The translations under genes and the position numbers were made by a program. A DNA stretch of 64,000 bases, from NCBI RefSeq assembly GCF_009707465.1, contig NZ_CP046120.1:1021501-1085500 (forward strand), read 5' to 3'. This document shows, piece by piece, positions 52,386-61,027 of this stretch (positions within the stretch are counted from its first letter, which is position 1; each line of letters begins with the position of its first letter). The notes beneath the pieces are model-generated. The model was not told where the DNA came from, made no database searches, and was given only the letters and a program-made list of their open reading frames with translations. This stretch comes from Novosphingobium sp. Gsoil 351. GTDB lineage: Bacteria > Pseudomonadota > Alphaproteobacteria > Sphingomonadales > Sphingomonadaceae.

Positions 52386-53198
52386 TCAGCCGGCTTCGGC
52401 AGCGAAGGCTGCCCGCACCATTCCGACACCATTGATCCTCGCTTCGACGACATCGCCGCGGCTCACCCCGGCCATTGGCCCGAGAGCACCCGAGAGGATC
52501 ACGTCGCCTTCGAGCAGCGGCCGACCGACCTGGGCCATGACCCGCGCCAGCCAAAGCGAGGCGGTGATCGGGCTGCCGAGACAGGCAATTCCAGCGCCGA
52601 CCGAAATCGGCTCGCCCTTAGATTCCATCACCATCCCGCATTCTCGTAGGTCGAGACCGTCGAGTTTGCGTGGGACCGCGCCGAGCACGAAGAGCCCACT
52701 CGAAGCATTGTCGGCAACCGTGTCCCAGATGCGGATGTCCCAGTTGGCCACCCGGCTGTCCACGACCTCGATCGCCGGCACAACATATTCTACCGCGCGG
52801 ATCATCTCTGCTGTGGTGAGATCGGGATGCGGCAGGTCGCGGCCGATGACGATCGCGATCTCCGCCTCGACCTTGGGCTGGATCACTTGGTCAAGCGAAA
52901 TGGGAATGCCCTCGGGCACGTCCATGTCCGCAAACAGCATGCCGTAATCGGGCTGGTCGACGCCGAGCTGGCGCTGGACCGCAATCGAGGTCAGCCCGAT
53001 CTTGCGCCCGACCAGGCGGCGTCCGCTGTCGAGGTAGTGCCGGGTATTGACCTCCTGCACGGCATAGGCGGCGTCCAAGCCGCCTGCGGAAATCAGGTCG
53101 CGCACGGGTGCCACCGGCTTGCCGCTCTCCGCCGCGCCGCGCAGCAGTTCCGCGGCCTGTACGATGACCTTCGGGTCGATATTTTTTGATGTTGTCAT
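52386..53198 (-). CDS. xylJ: 2-hydroxypenta-2,4-dienoate (2-oxopent-4-enoate) hydratase
   Basis: 270 residues from ATG 53198. [65 protein letters not shown] and [13 protein letters not shown] match the MhpD/XylJ/BphH family. It hydrates the dienoate to 4-hydroxy-2-oxovalerate. It sits between the xylG and xylQ genes with gaps of 4 and 22 bp. Confidence 0.93.
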   Translation of the reverse strand: MTTSKNIDPKVIVQAAELLRGAAESGKPVAPVRDLISAGGLDAAYAVQEVNTRHYLDSGRRLVGRKIGLTSIAVQRQLGVDQPDYGMLFADMDVPEGIPISLDQVIQPKVEAEIAIVIGRDLPHPDLTTAEMIRAVEYVVPAIEVVDSRVANWDIRIWDTVADNASSGLFVLGAVPRKLDGLDLRECGMVMESKGEPISVGAGIACLGSPITASLWLARVMAQVGRPLLEGDVILSGALGPMAGVSRGDVVEARINGVGMVRAAFAAEAG

Positions 53199-53202
53199 GG
53201 TC

Positions 53203-54687
53203 TCAGAGCTTCACGCAGATGTTTTGGATTTCGGTGTAGAACTCGAGACTGTGCACGCCGCCTTCCCGGCCGATCCCGGATTGGCCCGAGCCGCCAAAGG
53301 CGGTGCGCAAATCTCGAAGGAACCAGCAGTTGACCCAGCAGACCCCGACCCGCATCTCCGCCGCCACCCGGTGCGCGCGTGAAAGGTTTTCGGTCCAGAC
53401 CGTCGCGCACAGACCATATTCGGTATCGTTGGCCAGCGCGACGGCCTCGTCCTCGGCGTCAAAGGGGATCACGCCGCAGCAGGGGCCGAAGATTTCCTCG
53501 CGCATGACCGTGCTGTCGTGCGCAAGCCCCGTCCAGAGGGTTGGCTCGACATAGAACCCGCCGCCTTGCGCGCCATCGATCTCGGGAACGCCGCCCCCAG
53601 TGACGACTGTCGCTCCTTCGGCCACCGCCTTGGCGTAATAGCCAAGGACTTTTTCCTGGTGCTCCGCGCTGATCAGCGGACCAAGATAGGCTGGATCACC
53701 GGCTGCGCCAGGCTTGAACGCCTGCGCCGCCATCGTCATCCGCCGAATGAATTCGTCGAACAGCGGGCGCTCGACATAAACCCGCTCGGTGCCGAGGCAG
53801 ACCTGCCCGGTGTTTAGGAACACCGAACGCGAGAGACCTTCGACCACCTTATCCAGATCGGCATCGGCGAAGACGATCGCTGGATTCTTGCCGCCAAGTT
53901 CGAACGACACGTCGCGAACCCCAATTGCGGCCTTTTGCATGATCGCCTGGCCAGTACCGGTCTCGCCGGTGAAGGTGATCGCATCGACGTCCTTGTTGGA
54001 GGTCAGGAATTCACCTGCCGAGCCTGCGCCGAAGCCGTGAACCACGTTGTAAACGCCTTCAGGCATGCCCACGGCGTTCATTACCTCGCCCAGCAGTGCC
54101 GCGGTCCGCGGCGTCTCTTCCGACGGCTTGACCACCACGGTGTTGCCGCAGGCCAGCGCCGGGCCGACCTTCCAGGTCATCAGCAGCAGCGGGAAATTCC
54201 ACGGGCAGATCACGGCGATTACGCCCTTGGGCTTGCGCGCCACGTAGTTGAGCGCCCGGCCACCGTCAGGTGTGTCCGTGGCGAACGATTCGGTCGGCAT
54301 GGTCGCGATCACGTCGGCGAACATTCGGAAATTGGCGGCACCGCGCGGAATGTCGATGTGCGAGGCAACATGACGAGGCTTGCCGGTATCGGCCACTTCG
54401 GCTTCGAGGAAATCTTCGGAGCGGCGCTCGATCTCGGCGGCGACCGCCGTGATCAGCTTGATCCGCTCGGCCGTGGTCATCCTGCCCCAGGGACCATTCA
54501 GCGCTGTCTTGGCGGCTGCCACGGCGGCATCGACATCGGCCTTGCTGGCTTCATGAACCAGCCCGATGTGCTGCCCGGTGGCGGGGTTGACGTTCGCGAA
54601 TGTCTTGCCGTCACTGCCCCTGCGATAGACACCGCCGATGAAGTTCAGAATAGTATCGGTTACGGGTCTGGACATGTCGCTGGTCAT
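53203..54687 (-). CDS. xylG: 2-hydroxymuconic semialdehyde dehydrogenase
   Basis: 494 residues from ATG 54687; a second ATG at 54675 is equally possible. FIGGVYRRGSDGKTFANVNPAT, ICPWNFPLLLMTWKVGPALACGN, FELGGKNPAIVFADAD (Glu) and LNTGQVCLGTERVYVE (Cys) are typical of XylG/DmpC. It oxidises 2-hydroxymuconic semialdehyde with NAD, the start of the 4-oxalocrotonate branch. Its neighbours complete that branch. Confidence 0.93.
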   Translation of the reverse strand: MTSDMSRPVTDTILNFIGGVYRRGSDGKTFANVNPATGQHIGLVHEASKADVDAAVAAAKTALNGPWGRMTTAERIKLITAVAAEIERRSEDFLEAEVADTGKPRHVASHIDIPRGAANFRMFADVIATMPTESFATDTPDGGRALNYVARKPKGVIAVICPWNFPLLLMTWKVGPALACGNTVVVKPSEETPRTAALLGEVMNAVGMPEGVYNVVHGFGAGSAGEFLTSNKDVDAITFTGETGTGQAIMQKAAIGVRDVSFELGGKNPAIVFADADLDKVVEGLSRSVFLNTGQVCLGTERVYVERPLFDEFIRRMTMAAQAFKPGAAGDPAYLGPLISAEHQEKVLGYYAKAVAEGATVVTGGGVPEIDGAQGGGFYVEPTLWTGLAHDSTVMREEIFGPCCGVIPFDAEDEAVALANDTEYGLCATVWTENLSRAHRVAAEMRVGVCWVNCWFLRDLRTAFGGSGQSGIGREGGVHSLEFYTEIQNICVKL

Positions 54688-54727
54688 CTGGCCTTTGAGT
54701 GGTTATTCCAAGCGGCGCACCGGGCGC

Positions 54728-55159
54728 TCAATGCTGCCTGGCGCCGATCGCGGCGAGACCGGCTTTGGCACAGGCAATGTCCTGTTCTTCCGATCCCCCC
54801 GAAACGCCGATCGCACCGACAAACTCGCCGGCGATCTCGATCGGCAAGCCCCCGCCAAACATTGCAATCCCTGGCCTTGCCGCGAGTCCGCTGCTCAGAG
54901 CCGGGTTGCCTGAAACCAAACGGTAAAGGTCCGGTGTCGGCAGGCGGAAGCTGGCGGCCGTGGAGGCCTTGTCCTGGGCGATCTGCGAAGAGGGAAATGG
55001 TGCGCCGACAGCCCGCAGCAGCGCCGTCAATTCACCGCTGGCACCGATGACGGTGGCGACCACCGGACAACCCAGGCCGGCCCCTTCGGCAACGGCGGCC
55101 GAAACCGCCCGTACCGCGAGGTCGTGTCCGAGCGTCCGGATCGTCGCCACACCGTCCAT
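54728..55159 (-). CDS. GlcG/HbpS-like (DUF336) protein
   Basis: 143 residues from ATG 55159, two bases after the xylE stop; the frame to 55243 overlaps xylE. GCPVVATVIGASGELTALLR, AQDKASTAASFRLPT, MFGGGLPIEIAGEFVGAIGVSGG and QDIACAKAGLAAI fit the GlcG fold. Such genes recur between xylE and xylG in sphingomonad meta-cleavage operons. A chaperone or ligand-binding role is supposed; it is not established. Confidence 0.85.
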   Translation of the reverse strand: MDGVATIRTLGHDLAVRAVSAAVAEGAGLGCPVVATVIGASGELTALLRAVGAPFPSSQIAQDKASTAASFRLPTPDLYRLVSGNPALSSGLAARPGIAMFGGGLPIEIAGEFVGAIGVSGGSEEQDIACAKAGLAAIGARQH

Positions 55160-55161
55160 GG

Positions 55162-56085
55162 TCAGGTGTTCACCGTCATGAAGCGGTCGTTGAGCGCCTT
55201 CTCGTAGTAGAAGATCGCCTTGCCGGCATTCTCGGCCTGCCACATCCGGCGCGGATTGTCGGGATAGTAGAAATACCCTCCGCTGAAGGTCTCGTTTCGA
55301 TTACCCGACGGATCGAAAAAGTAGATCGTCTGCCCGCGGGTAATCCCGTGGCGTGTCGGTCCGATGTCGAGCGAGATATCGTAGCGGCTGATGATGTCCG
55401 CCGCATGTCCGACATCGTGCCAGGATTCGAGGAAGAACGAGGTGTGATGGATCCGTCCATTTTCCGGATAACCCAGGAACGCTACGTCATGCGCCTTGTT
55501 GCTGCACGACAGAAAAATGCCCAAGCGCGTTCCCGACCCCTCTTCAACCAGTTCCTCGGTGACCGAAAAGTCCAGCGCCTCAACAAAGATCTTGGCGCTT
55601 GCGGAAATGTCCACCCCGTTCAGGGCGCAGTGATCGAAGCGGGTTGCGCGCATGCCTCGCGGCTCGGCGATCCAGATATCAGGATTGCGGACTGCCGGCC
55701 CGGTTTCCGACAGCGACATCTCCGCATAGAGATCGAACACGTGACCGGTCGGGGAGTTGAAGCGGATCTTGCGTCCGACCCCGGGATCCTCGCCGGCCGG
55801 GATGATATCGACGTGGACGCCCATGTCGAGCAGGCGTTCGGCAAAGTGATCGAGATCGGAATCCTTGGCGACCTTGAACGCCATCCGGTCGAACCCGGGC
55901 GAATCCGCTTCGCGCAGAATGATGCTATGACGGTCGAATTCGTCGAACGCCTGGAAGAAGGCACGCCCGTCTTCGACGCTGACAAGGTTGAGACCGATGC
56001 GGTCACGGTAGTGCTGGATCGCCTCGTCGAGGTCCAGAACCCGCAGCTGCACATAGCCAGGGCGAAGTACTCCGGTAAGCGCCAT
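55162..56085 (-). CDS. xylE: Catechol 2,3-dioxygenase
   Basis: 307 residues from ATG 56085, matching XylE in length. Two VOC domains; Fe(II) ligands are His in RFDHCALNG (about 153), His in IHHTSFFLE (about 214) and Glu in GNRNETFSGG (about 265). The N-terminal GYVQLRVLDLDEAIQHYRDRIGL is typical of the family. It opens catechol next to the hydroxyls to 2-hydroxymuconic semialdehyde. The operon order xylF-xylE-glcG-xylG suits a branched meta pathway. Confidence 0.95.
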   Translation of the reverse strand: MALTGVLRPGYVQLRVLDLDEAIQHYRDRIGLNLVSVEDGRAFFQAFDEFDRHSIILREADSPGFDRMAFKVAKDSDLDHFAERLLDMGVHVDIIPAGEDPGVGRKIRFNSPTGHVFDLYAEMSLSETGPAVRNPDIWIAEPRGMRATRFDHCALNGVDISASAKIFVEALDFSVTEELVEEGSGTRLGIFLSCSNKAHDVAFLGYPENGRIHHTSFFLESWHDVGHAADIISRYDISLDIGPTRHGITRGQTIYFFDPSGNRNETFSGGYFYYPDNPRRMWQAENAGKAIFYYEKALNDRFMTVNT

Positions 56086-56103
56086 TTCAGTTCTCCTTGT
56101 CCG

Positions 56104-56955
56104 TCAGCCTTTGAGGCCGCTCTTGAAAAACTCGGTCACCATGCGGTTGAAGCTCGCCATCCGCTCGATCTGTACCCAATGCCCGCACTCAGCGAAGACG
56201 TGCAGATCGGCCCGTGGCAACAGGCCCGCGAGGCGCACCGTTGATTCCAGCGGAATGACCTGGTCGACGAGGCCATGCAGAATCAGCACTTCGTGACGAA
56301 GCGCGGCGATATCTTCCTCGCGGCTCGCCAGCATTGCAATATTGTGCTGCCGATCGGCACCGCCGAAGGTGGCGTGATAGGGCTCGTGCGCTCCCGGGCG
56401 AACGCTCGCTTCGTAGCGCGACTGAATCAGGTCCTCGGTCAGTCTGCCGTGATCCCAAGCGAGATACTTGAGCGATGCGCGCATGTCGTCGAGCGAAGGC
56501 GTGTACCCCCAAACCTGTTCGAGCGCCGGGGTTATCGGGAAATCCAGCCCTGCGGGTCCCATCAGGACGGCCCGCTCGACCCGATCGGGATGGGCTATCA
56601 TGAAGGCTAGCGTGATTGCGCCGCCAAAAGAGTTTCCGACCATCGACACCTTGTCGATGCCGAGGACATCGAGCAGCGACGCCACCTGATCGACCCAGAT
56701 CCGCTTGTCTTCGATACGCCCCTTGGAGTCGGAATAGCCGAACCCGAACATATCGGGAGCGATGACGCGAAACGACTTGGCCAGATCGGGCAAGTTCAAC
56801 CGCCAGTTGGCCCAGGCTGTCACGCCCGGTCCTGACCCGTGCACCAGCAAGATTGGCGCGCCTTCGCCGACGTCGTGATAATTGGTCGCACTGCCACCAA
56901 CGATCAGCGACTTGCCGATCTCGGGACGTGCCACGTCGTTTGTAGCGGTAACCAT
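56104..56955 (-). CDS. xylF: 2-hydroxymuconic semialdehyde hydrolase
   Basis: 283 residues from ATG 56955 (family about 281). VHGSGPGVTAWANWR is the oxyanion region, MVGNSFGGAITLAF the nucleophile elbow with Ser, and FAECGHWVQIERM holds the catalytic His; HGLVDQVIPLE has the Asp. This is a C-C hydrolase that splits ring-fission ketones or the semialdehyde. Unlike the other hydrolases in the window, its triad is intact. Confidence 0.93.
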   Translation of the reverse strand: MVTATNDVARPEIGKSLIVGGSATNYHDVGEGAPILLVHGSGPGVTAWANWRLNLPDLAKSFRVIAPDMFGFGYSDSKGRIEDKRIWVDQVASLLDVLGIDKVSMVGNSFGGAITLAFMIAHPDRVERAVLMGPAGLDFPITPALEQVWGYTPSLDDMRASLKYLAWDHGRLTEDLIQSRYEASVRPGAHEPYHATFGGADRQHNIAMLASREEDIAALRHEVLILHGLVDQVIPLESTVRLAGLLPRADLHVFAECGHWVQIERMASFNRMVTEFFKSGLKG

Positions 56956-57132
56956 AGCTCTCCCAAACATATCTGCTTGCGCCTCCGCCAACGCCCGGTG
57001 GGGCAAATGATGGAAACGGATCACGTCACACCGCTGCGACTCCAACGCAGTATTGCACCACAAAGAATGCGTTTGCAAATGGAGAATGATTTCAATCTCA
57101 CTAAACCCAAATTCAACACCAGCGCGGCTCGC
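56956..57132. promoter_or_regulatory. Spacer between the GST and xylF genes, possible internal promoter
   Basis: The largest gap in the operon (177 bp). It contains a TATTGCAC at 57051-57058, one arm of the GTGCAA-N4-TTGCAC repeat found before xylX, next to an imperfect second arm. A second promoter for the xylF-to-ald part is possible. Confidence 0.35.
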
Positions 57133-57738
57133 TCAAACCAGGCCTTCCGCCTTGAGCGCCGCCCCAACGGCGGGCCGTTGCGCGATTTTTCCGGCGTAGG
57201 CGCCCAGAGCGGGATAGGCGGCCATGTCGATGCCAACATGGCCCGGCCAGCCGAGCATCACGAACAGGTAGATGTCGGCCACGCTGTAGGCTTCGCCTGC
57301 GTAGTGATCCTTGCTGGCAAGTTCCTGTTCAAGCGCGGCGAGATGATTCTTGACAGCCACAGTTGCTGCGGCCCTGTTTTCGTCCGACGTTCCGGGCGTG
57401 AACAGCGGGACAAACGCCTTGTGAAACTCGGAGCCAAGAAAGCTCAGGCGGCTGAGCAGCTGGTAACGCCCGAAACTGCCCTCGCGCGGGACAAGACCGA
57501 CTTGGGAGTCTTGATCAGCGATATAGAGCAGGATGGCAGGATTCTCCGTGAGGATATCGCCATTTTCCAGCAAGAGGGCCGGAACCTTGCCTGTCGAATT
57601 GACCGCGAGAAAATCGTCGCCGGTCTCGGCCTTGCGGGTCCCTAGATCGACCTTGACCGTTTCGAAATCCGCACCGATTTCGCGAAGTGCGATGTGCGGT
57701 GCGAGCGAGCAGGCCCCTGGGCTGATGAAGAGTTTCAT
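57133..57738 (-). CDS. bphK: Glutathione S-transferase (BphK-type)
   Basis: 201 residues from ATG 57738. MKLFISPGACSLAPHIALRE is the characteristic start of beta-class/BphK enzymes, with Cys10 as the likely catalytic residue. NSTGKVPALLLENGDILTENPAI is the glutathione-binding segment with cis-Pro and the ENPAI turn. In aromatic operons these enzymes protect against electrophiles or dehalogenate ring-cleavage products. The gene lies 41 bp after the Rieske beta stop. Confidence 0.88.
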   Translation of the reverse strand: MKLFISPGACSLAPHIALREIGADFETVKVDLGTRKAETGDDFLAVNSTGKVPALLLENGDILTENPAILLYIADQDSQVGLVPREGSFGRYQLLSRLSFLGSEFHKAFVPLFTPGTSDENRAAATVAVKNHLAALEQELASKDHYAGEAYSVADIYLFVMLGWPGHVGIDMAAYPALGAYAGKIAQRPAVGAALKAEGLV

Positions 57739-57779
57739 TGATTTTCGCCTGATTGAATTTTGTTGCTTCTGACCGGTGG

Positions 57780-58259
57780 TCAGATCGGCGTTGCCAGCAA
57801 GGTGGCGATGCGGTGAGTGTCGTAGACGCACGTCCGGCTCACCAACTTTGCCGCGCCTTCCTTCACGATCAGCATGTCAATGTATTTGCCCGCGTTGTAG
57901 ATGCGCGTTTCACCATCATTGCGGGTTTGCAATACCGCATAGCTGGCCTGCGCCGTCACCGTCTCTCCTTTAATCCCGGCGATCACCGCTCGCGAGATTA
58001 GGTGGCGGCTGAAATGTTCGGGGAAGACATTGGCGCGGCGCAAGGCCACAACCCGATCGACAAGCATGCCCTTGCTGTCGCAATACATGACTGCCGCAGG
58101 CAGACCGTTGTCCACATTCTCCCTTGCAATTACCTGATAGAGGCAGTCATCGACAAAGAACGCGGGCCATTCCTCAAGCCTGCCGTCGTCAAGGCACAGC
58201 CCATAGGCGGCATTGAGCGAATCGACTTGGCCTTGCAGCACGGGATCGACTGAGATCAC
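57780..58259 (-). CDS. Aromatic ring-hydroxylating oxygenase, small (beta) subunit (TphA3/AhdA2-like)
   Basis: 159 residues from GTG 58259, overlapping the alpha stop by GTGA. VDSLNAAYGLCLDDGRLEEWPAFFVDDCLYQV and DSKGMLVDRVVALRRANVFPEHFSRH closely follow the TphA3 pattern. It belongs with the alpha subunit at 58256-59536. Confidence 0.88.
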   Translation of the reverse strand: MISVDPVLQGQVDSLNAAYGLCLDDGRLEEWPAFFVDDCLYQVIARENVDNGLPAAVMYCDSKGMLVDRVVALRRANVFPEHFSRHLISRAVIAGIKGETVTAQASYAVLQTRNDGETRIYNAGKYIDMLIVKEGAAKLVSRTCVYDTHRIATLLATPI

Positions 58260-59536
58260 GCCACCATCTGCTTGTCGAAAGTGGCCAACGCGTTGCCCAT
58301 TAGGTCCAAATATCCTTTCCAGAACCCGCGCACGGCATTTTCATCCATGCCCATCGGGGCATAATACCCGCGGACATCGTCGCCGCCCATTTTGATGAAA
58401 TTGTACTTGCCTTCAGCCCCAACAGTGCCCTGCTGGCACAGTTCCACCGCCTCGCCGTCCTCCATCGAAATCAGGCCGGAAGGGCCGACCAGGTTTAAGT
58501 TGCGTAAGCGGTGACGGGTGGTTTCCTCGTCATCGTCGGCATAGCCGAAATAGGTCCAGACCAGCTCGGTCTGATCGACCCCGTGGGTCACGATTTGGCG
58601 GGTCGCCAACGTATTCTGGATCTGCTGGAGCACCACCGAAGGGAACAGCGACTGGATGTGCAGACCGATATCGTCGTCAATCTCGGGGCGGAACTGCAAC
58701 AGGCTTTCATCCTGGAGCTGCGCCGTGCCTTGCATCTCGCGATTGGCTTCGTCGCCGAAGGAGCCGTAATCGACGTCGCCCTTAGGCTTGGCCACGGTGA
58801 AGACGCTGTGGAACCCCTGCTCGGCAAGCTCCCCCGCGCTGTCCTGGCTCTGCCGATAGATACCGAAGGTCGGATAGAACAGGTGCAGCAGTGCCCCGTG
58901 ATAACTGTCGCGGCTGTTTTCCGAATAGAGCTTCCAGTTCCCGGCCATGTGCTGGCGGGCGTAGCCGAGCACCTTGATCGGGCGTTGGAGAACCCGATCG
59001 ACGTACTTGCGCATCACCGGGCCGAGAAACTCTTCGAGCGGCTCGACCTCGGATGAAAACGTGCCGAACACCATGCCCTTGTAGGATTCGACCCGGAGTT
59101 TTTCGAGCGAGTGGTTGGCCGGATCGAAGTCCTTTCCGTAGCCGCCGACACCTTTGAGACCGCGCCGGAACGGGACGCCGACCAGCGTCCCTTCGGCGTC
59201 GTAAGCCCACTGGTGGTAGACGCATACAAAGGCACCGTCGGCCTGGTTGCCGCGTAGCGAGCGGCACACGGTTGCACCCTTGTGCGCGCAGCGGTTGACC
59301 CAGGCATTTACCTTCCAATCGAGCCCGCGCACAAGGACCACGGGGGTTTCCCCGACGTGGGTTGCCCTGAAGTCGCCCGGATCGGGGATTTCGGCTTCGA
59401 GACCCAGATAGCACCAGGTGCGTCCCTGAAAAACCTTGCGCTGTTCCGCCGCAAAGATTTTCGGACTGTGATAAACGCCGTAATCGACTCCGGTCGGCAG
59501 GGATGGGCGGGCACCCATCCTGTTTTCGACGCTCAT
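58256..59536 (-). CDS. Rieske oxygenase large subunit, salicylate 1-hydroxylase / TphA2-like
   Basis: 426 residues from ATG 59536, overlapping the PdxA-type gene stop. Rieske site CAHKGATVC ... CVYHQW (about 88-118), iron site NSRDSYHGALLH (about 212). GVYHSPKIFAAEQRKVFQGRTW and VGPSGLISMEDGEAVELCQQG resemble both TphA2 and the sphingomonad salicylate 1-hydroxylases (AhdA1c type). In sphingomonads the latter lie next to bphC-bphA3, as here, so conversion of salicylate to catechol for XylE is my first choice. The adjacent PdxA-type gene keeps terephthalate-like substrates possible. Confidence 0.88.
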   Translation of the reverse strand: MSVENRMGARPSLPTGVDYGVYHSPKIFAAEQRKVFQGRTWCYLGLEAEIPDPGDFRATHVGETPVVLVRGLDWKVNAWVNRCAHKGATVCRSLRGNQADGAFVCVYHQWAYDAEGTLVGVPFRRGLKGVGGYGKDFDPANHSLEKLRVESYKGMVFGTFSSEVEPLEEFLGPVMRKYVDRVLQRPIKVLGYARQHMAGNWKLYSENSRDSYHGALLHLFYPTFGIYRQSQDSAGELAEQGFHSVFTVAKPKGDVDYGSFGDEANREMQGTAQLQDESLLQFRPEIDDDIGLHIQSLFPSVVLQQIQNTLATRQIVTHGVDQTELVWTYFGYADDDEETTRHRLRNLNLVGPSGLISMEDGEAVELCQQGTVGAEGKYNFIKMGGDDVRGYYAPMGMDENAVRGFWKGYLDLMGNALATFDKQMVA

Positions 59537-60549
59537 TCCGTTCCCCCGGTGAAGCCCCGCCCCGCGGCAAGCCGGCCGCAGGTCAGCATAGCGCTCAGCA
59601 TCATGGCGGCATCCGCCTTGCCGGTGCCGACAATATCGTAGGCAGTACCGTGGGCGACCGACATGTGGAGATAGGGTGGACCCATCATGATCACGCAGTT
59701 GCCCGAAAAACCCCAGGTCTTGACGGCGATGTGGCCCTGATCGTGGCACATGGCGAGGACCATGTCGTACCGACCCTCGATACATTGGCGAAACACCGAA
59801 TCCGGAGCGATCGGCCCCTCCACCGCAATCCCTTTCGCCCGGGCCCGTTCGACCCCTGGCGCGATCTCCAGCCGCTCCTCGTCGCCCATGGCGTGCGGAT
59901 TGAGCCCGGCCACGGCGATGCGGGGACAGGCAATGCCCCACGAGCGCATGGCATCGTTGACCTGGCCGATGGCCCCCTCCACCAGGTCGGTTGTGATGAC
60001 ATCAATCACCTGCCGCAGTGGCATGTGATCGGTCAGGTGCGCGACGCGCAGCGGCCCGGTAAGCAATACCAAATAGCTTTCGCCCGGGGTCGGGCTGATT
60101 ACCTTGTGCAGCTTGCCTGCCATCTTGAGCGACCCGGTGCTGATTGGTCCCATTATGGTCGCCGCGAAGGAACCGTCCCGCGCCAGGGCATCGAGCTCGT
60201 CAAGCCATTGCGCGGTGGCGTGTCCGGCGATTTCCGTGTCTTCCCGGAGCGGCAGGACGCCGGGCGGCAAAGCGCCGGTATCGACTACGTCGATCACACC
60301 GGGATCGTCGCTCGGCTTCTCGAACCTGCGCATCGGTCTGACCCGGACATTGGCTCCGATCATGTCGATAGCGCGCTCGACCGCGGCGGTCGATCCCAAC
60401 AAGACCGGAATGGACACTTCGTGGACCGAACCGCTCGCCAGGGCCTTGACGGCGACCTCTGGACCGATCCCGGCGGGATCGCCGATCATCGTGCCAACGA
60501 CAGGCCTGCCTGGGCGCGATGCCATTGCGACGTCAGATGCTGTAGACAT
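59533..60549 (-). CDS. PdxA-family dehydrogenase (probable dihydrodiol dehydrogenase)
   Basis: 338 residues from ATG 60549, overlapping the XylY gene stop by 17 bp; ATG 60525 is an alternative. GTMIGDPAGIGPEVAVKAL, VAGLNPHAMGDEERLEI, MVLAMCHDQGHIAVKTWGF and SVAHGTAYDIVGTGKADAA define the family. It directly follows xylX-xylY, where xylL (a cis-diol dehydrogenase of the SDR family) would be expected, and no xylL is present. It therefore probably takes over oxidation of the benzoate-type cis-diol. Paralogue at 32269-33285. Confidence 0.83.
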   Translation of the reverse strand: MSTASDVAMASRPGRPVVGTMIGDPAGIGPEVAVKALASGSVHEVSIPVLLGSTAAVERAIDMIGANVRVRPMRRFEKPSDDPGVIDVVDTGALPPGVLPLREDTEIAGHATAQWLDELDALARDGSFAATIMGPISTGSLKMAGKLHKVISPTPGESYLVLLTGPLRVAHLTDHMPLRQVIDVITTDLVEGAIGQVNDAMRSWGIACPRIAVAGLNPHAMGDEERLEIAPGVERARAKGIAVEGPIAPDSVFRQCIEGRYDMVLAMCHDQGHIAVKTWGFSGNCVIMMGPPYLHMSVAHGTAYDIVGTGKADAAMMLSAMLTCGRLAAGRGFTGGTE

Positions 60550-61027
60550 CGAGCATGGTCTGGGCGAGGTCGTTGATGACGATGGTTTCCTTGCGCTGGA
60601 TCAGGAACGAATCGCGGGCCGGGATCAGTTCGTACTGCGCCGAGCCGTGGTAGGTCGTTACCGCTCCTTCAAGCACGGAGGTCACGCTCCACGAGCTACG
60701 AGCCTGAACCAGATCGCCTTTGTCCGCCACCGATAGCAGGGTGAACATGTGCGACGTGCGGGCACCCGGCGTGCTGGCCGAAGAACGACCGGTACGTATC
60801 CGGAACACGCGGTCTTCCAATCCGCCCCGGTTGGGGTAGTAGATCAGCGAAATTTCCCGATTGGGATCCGCGGTCAGGCGTTCGTGATCATCCCATGCTG
60901 GTACCCAGTAGACCGCGTCCTCGGTATAAAGGCCGAGCCAGCCGTCCCAATCCTTTTTGTCGAGCATGAATGCTTCATGGCCAAGAAATCGGGTGACTGC
61001 CAGCCATTGGGTATCGGCGTTGGTCAT
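60533..61027 (-). CDS. xylY: Toluate/benzoate 1,2-dioxygenase, small subunit
   Basis: 164 residues; ATG 61027 overlaps the xylX stop by ATGA. TRFLGHEAFMLDKKDWDGWLGLYTEDAVYWVP and ISLIYYPNRGGLEDRVFRIRTGRSSAS match XylY/BenB closely, including length. It pairs with 61024-62436. Confidence 0.9.
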   Translation of the reverse strand: MTNADTQWLAVTRFLGHEAFMLDKKDWDGWLGLYTEDAVYWVPAWDDHERLTADPNREISLIYYPNRGGLEDRVFRIRTGRSSASTPGARTSHMFTLLSVADKGDLVQARSSWSVTSVLEGAVTTYHGSAQYELIPARDSFLIQRKETIVINDLAQTMLDVYSI

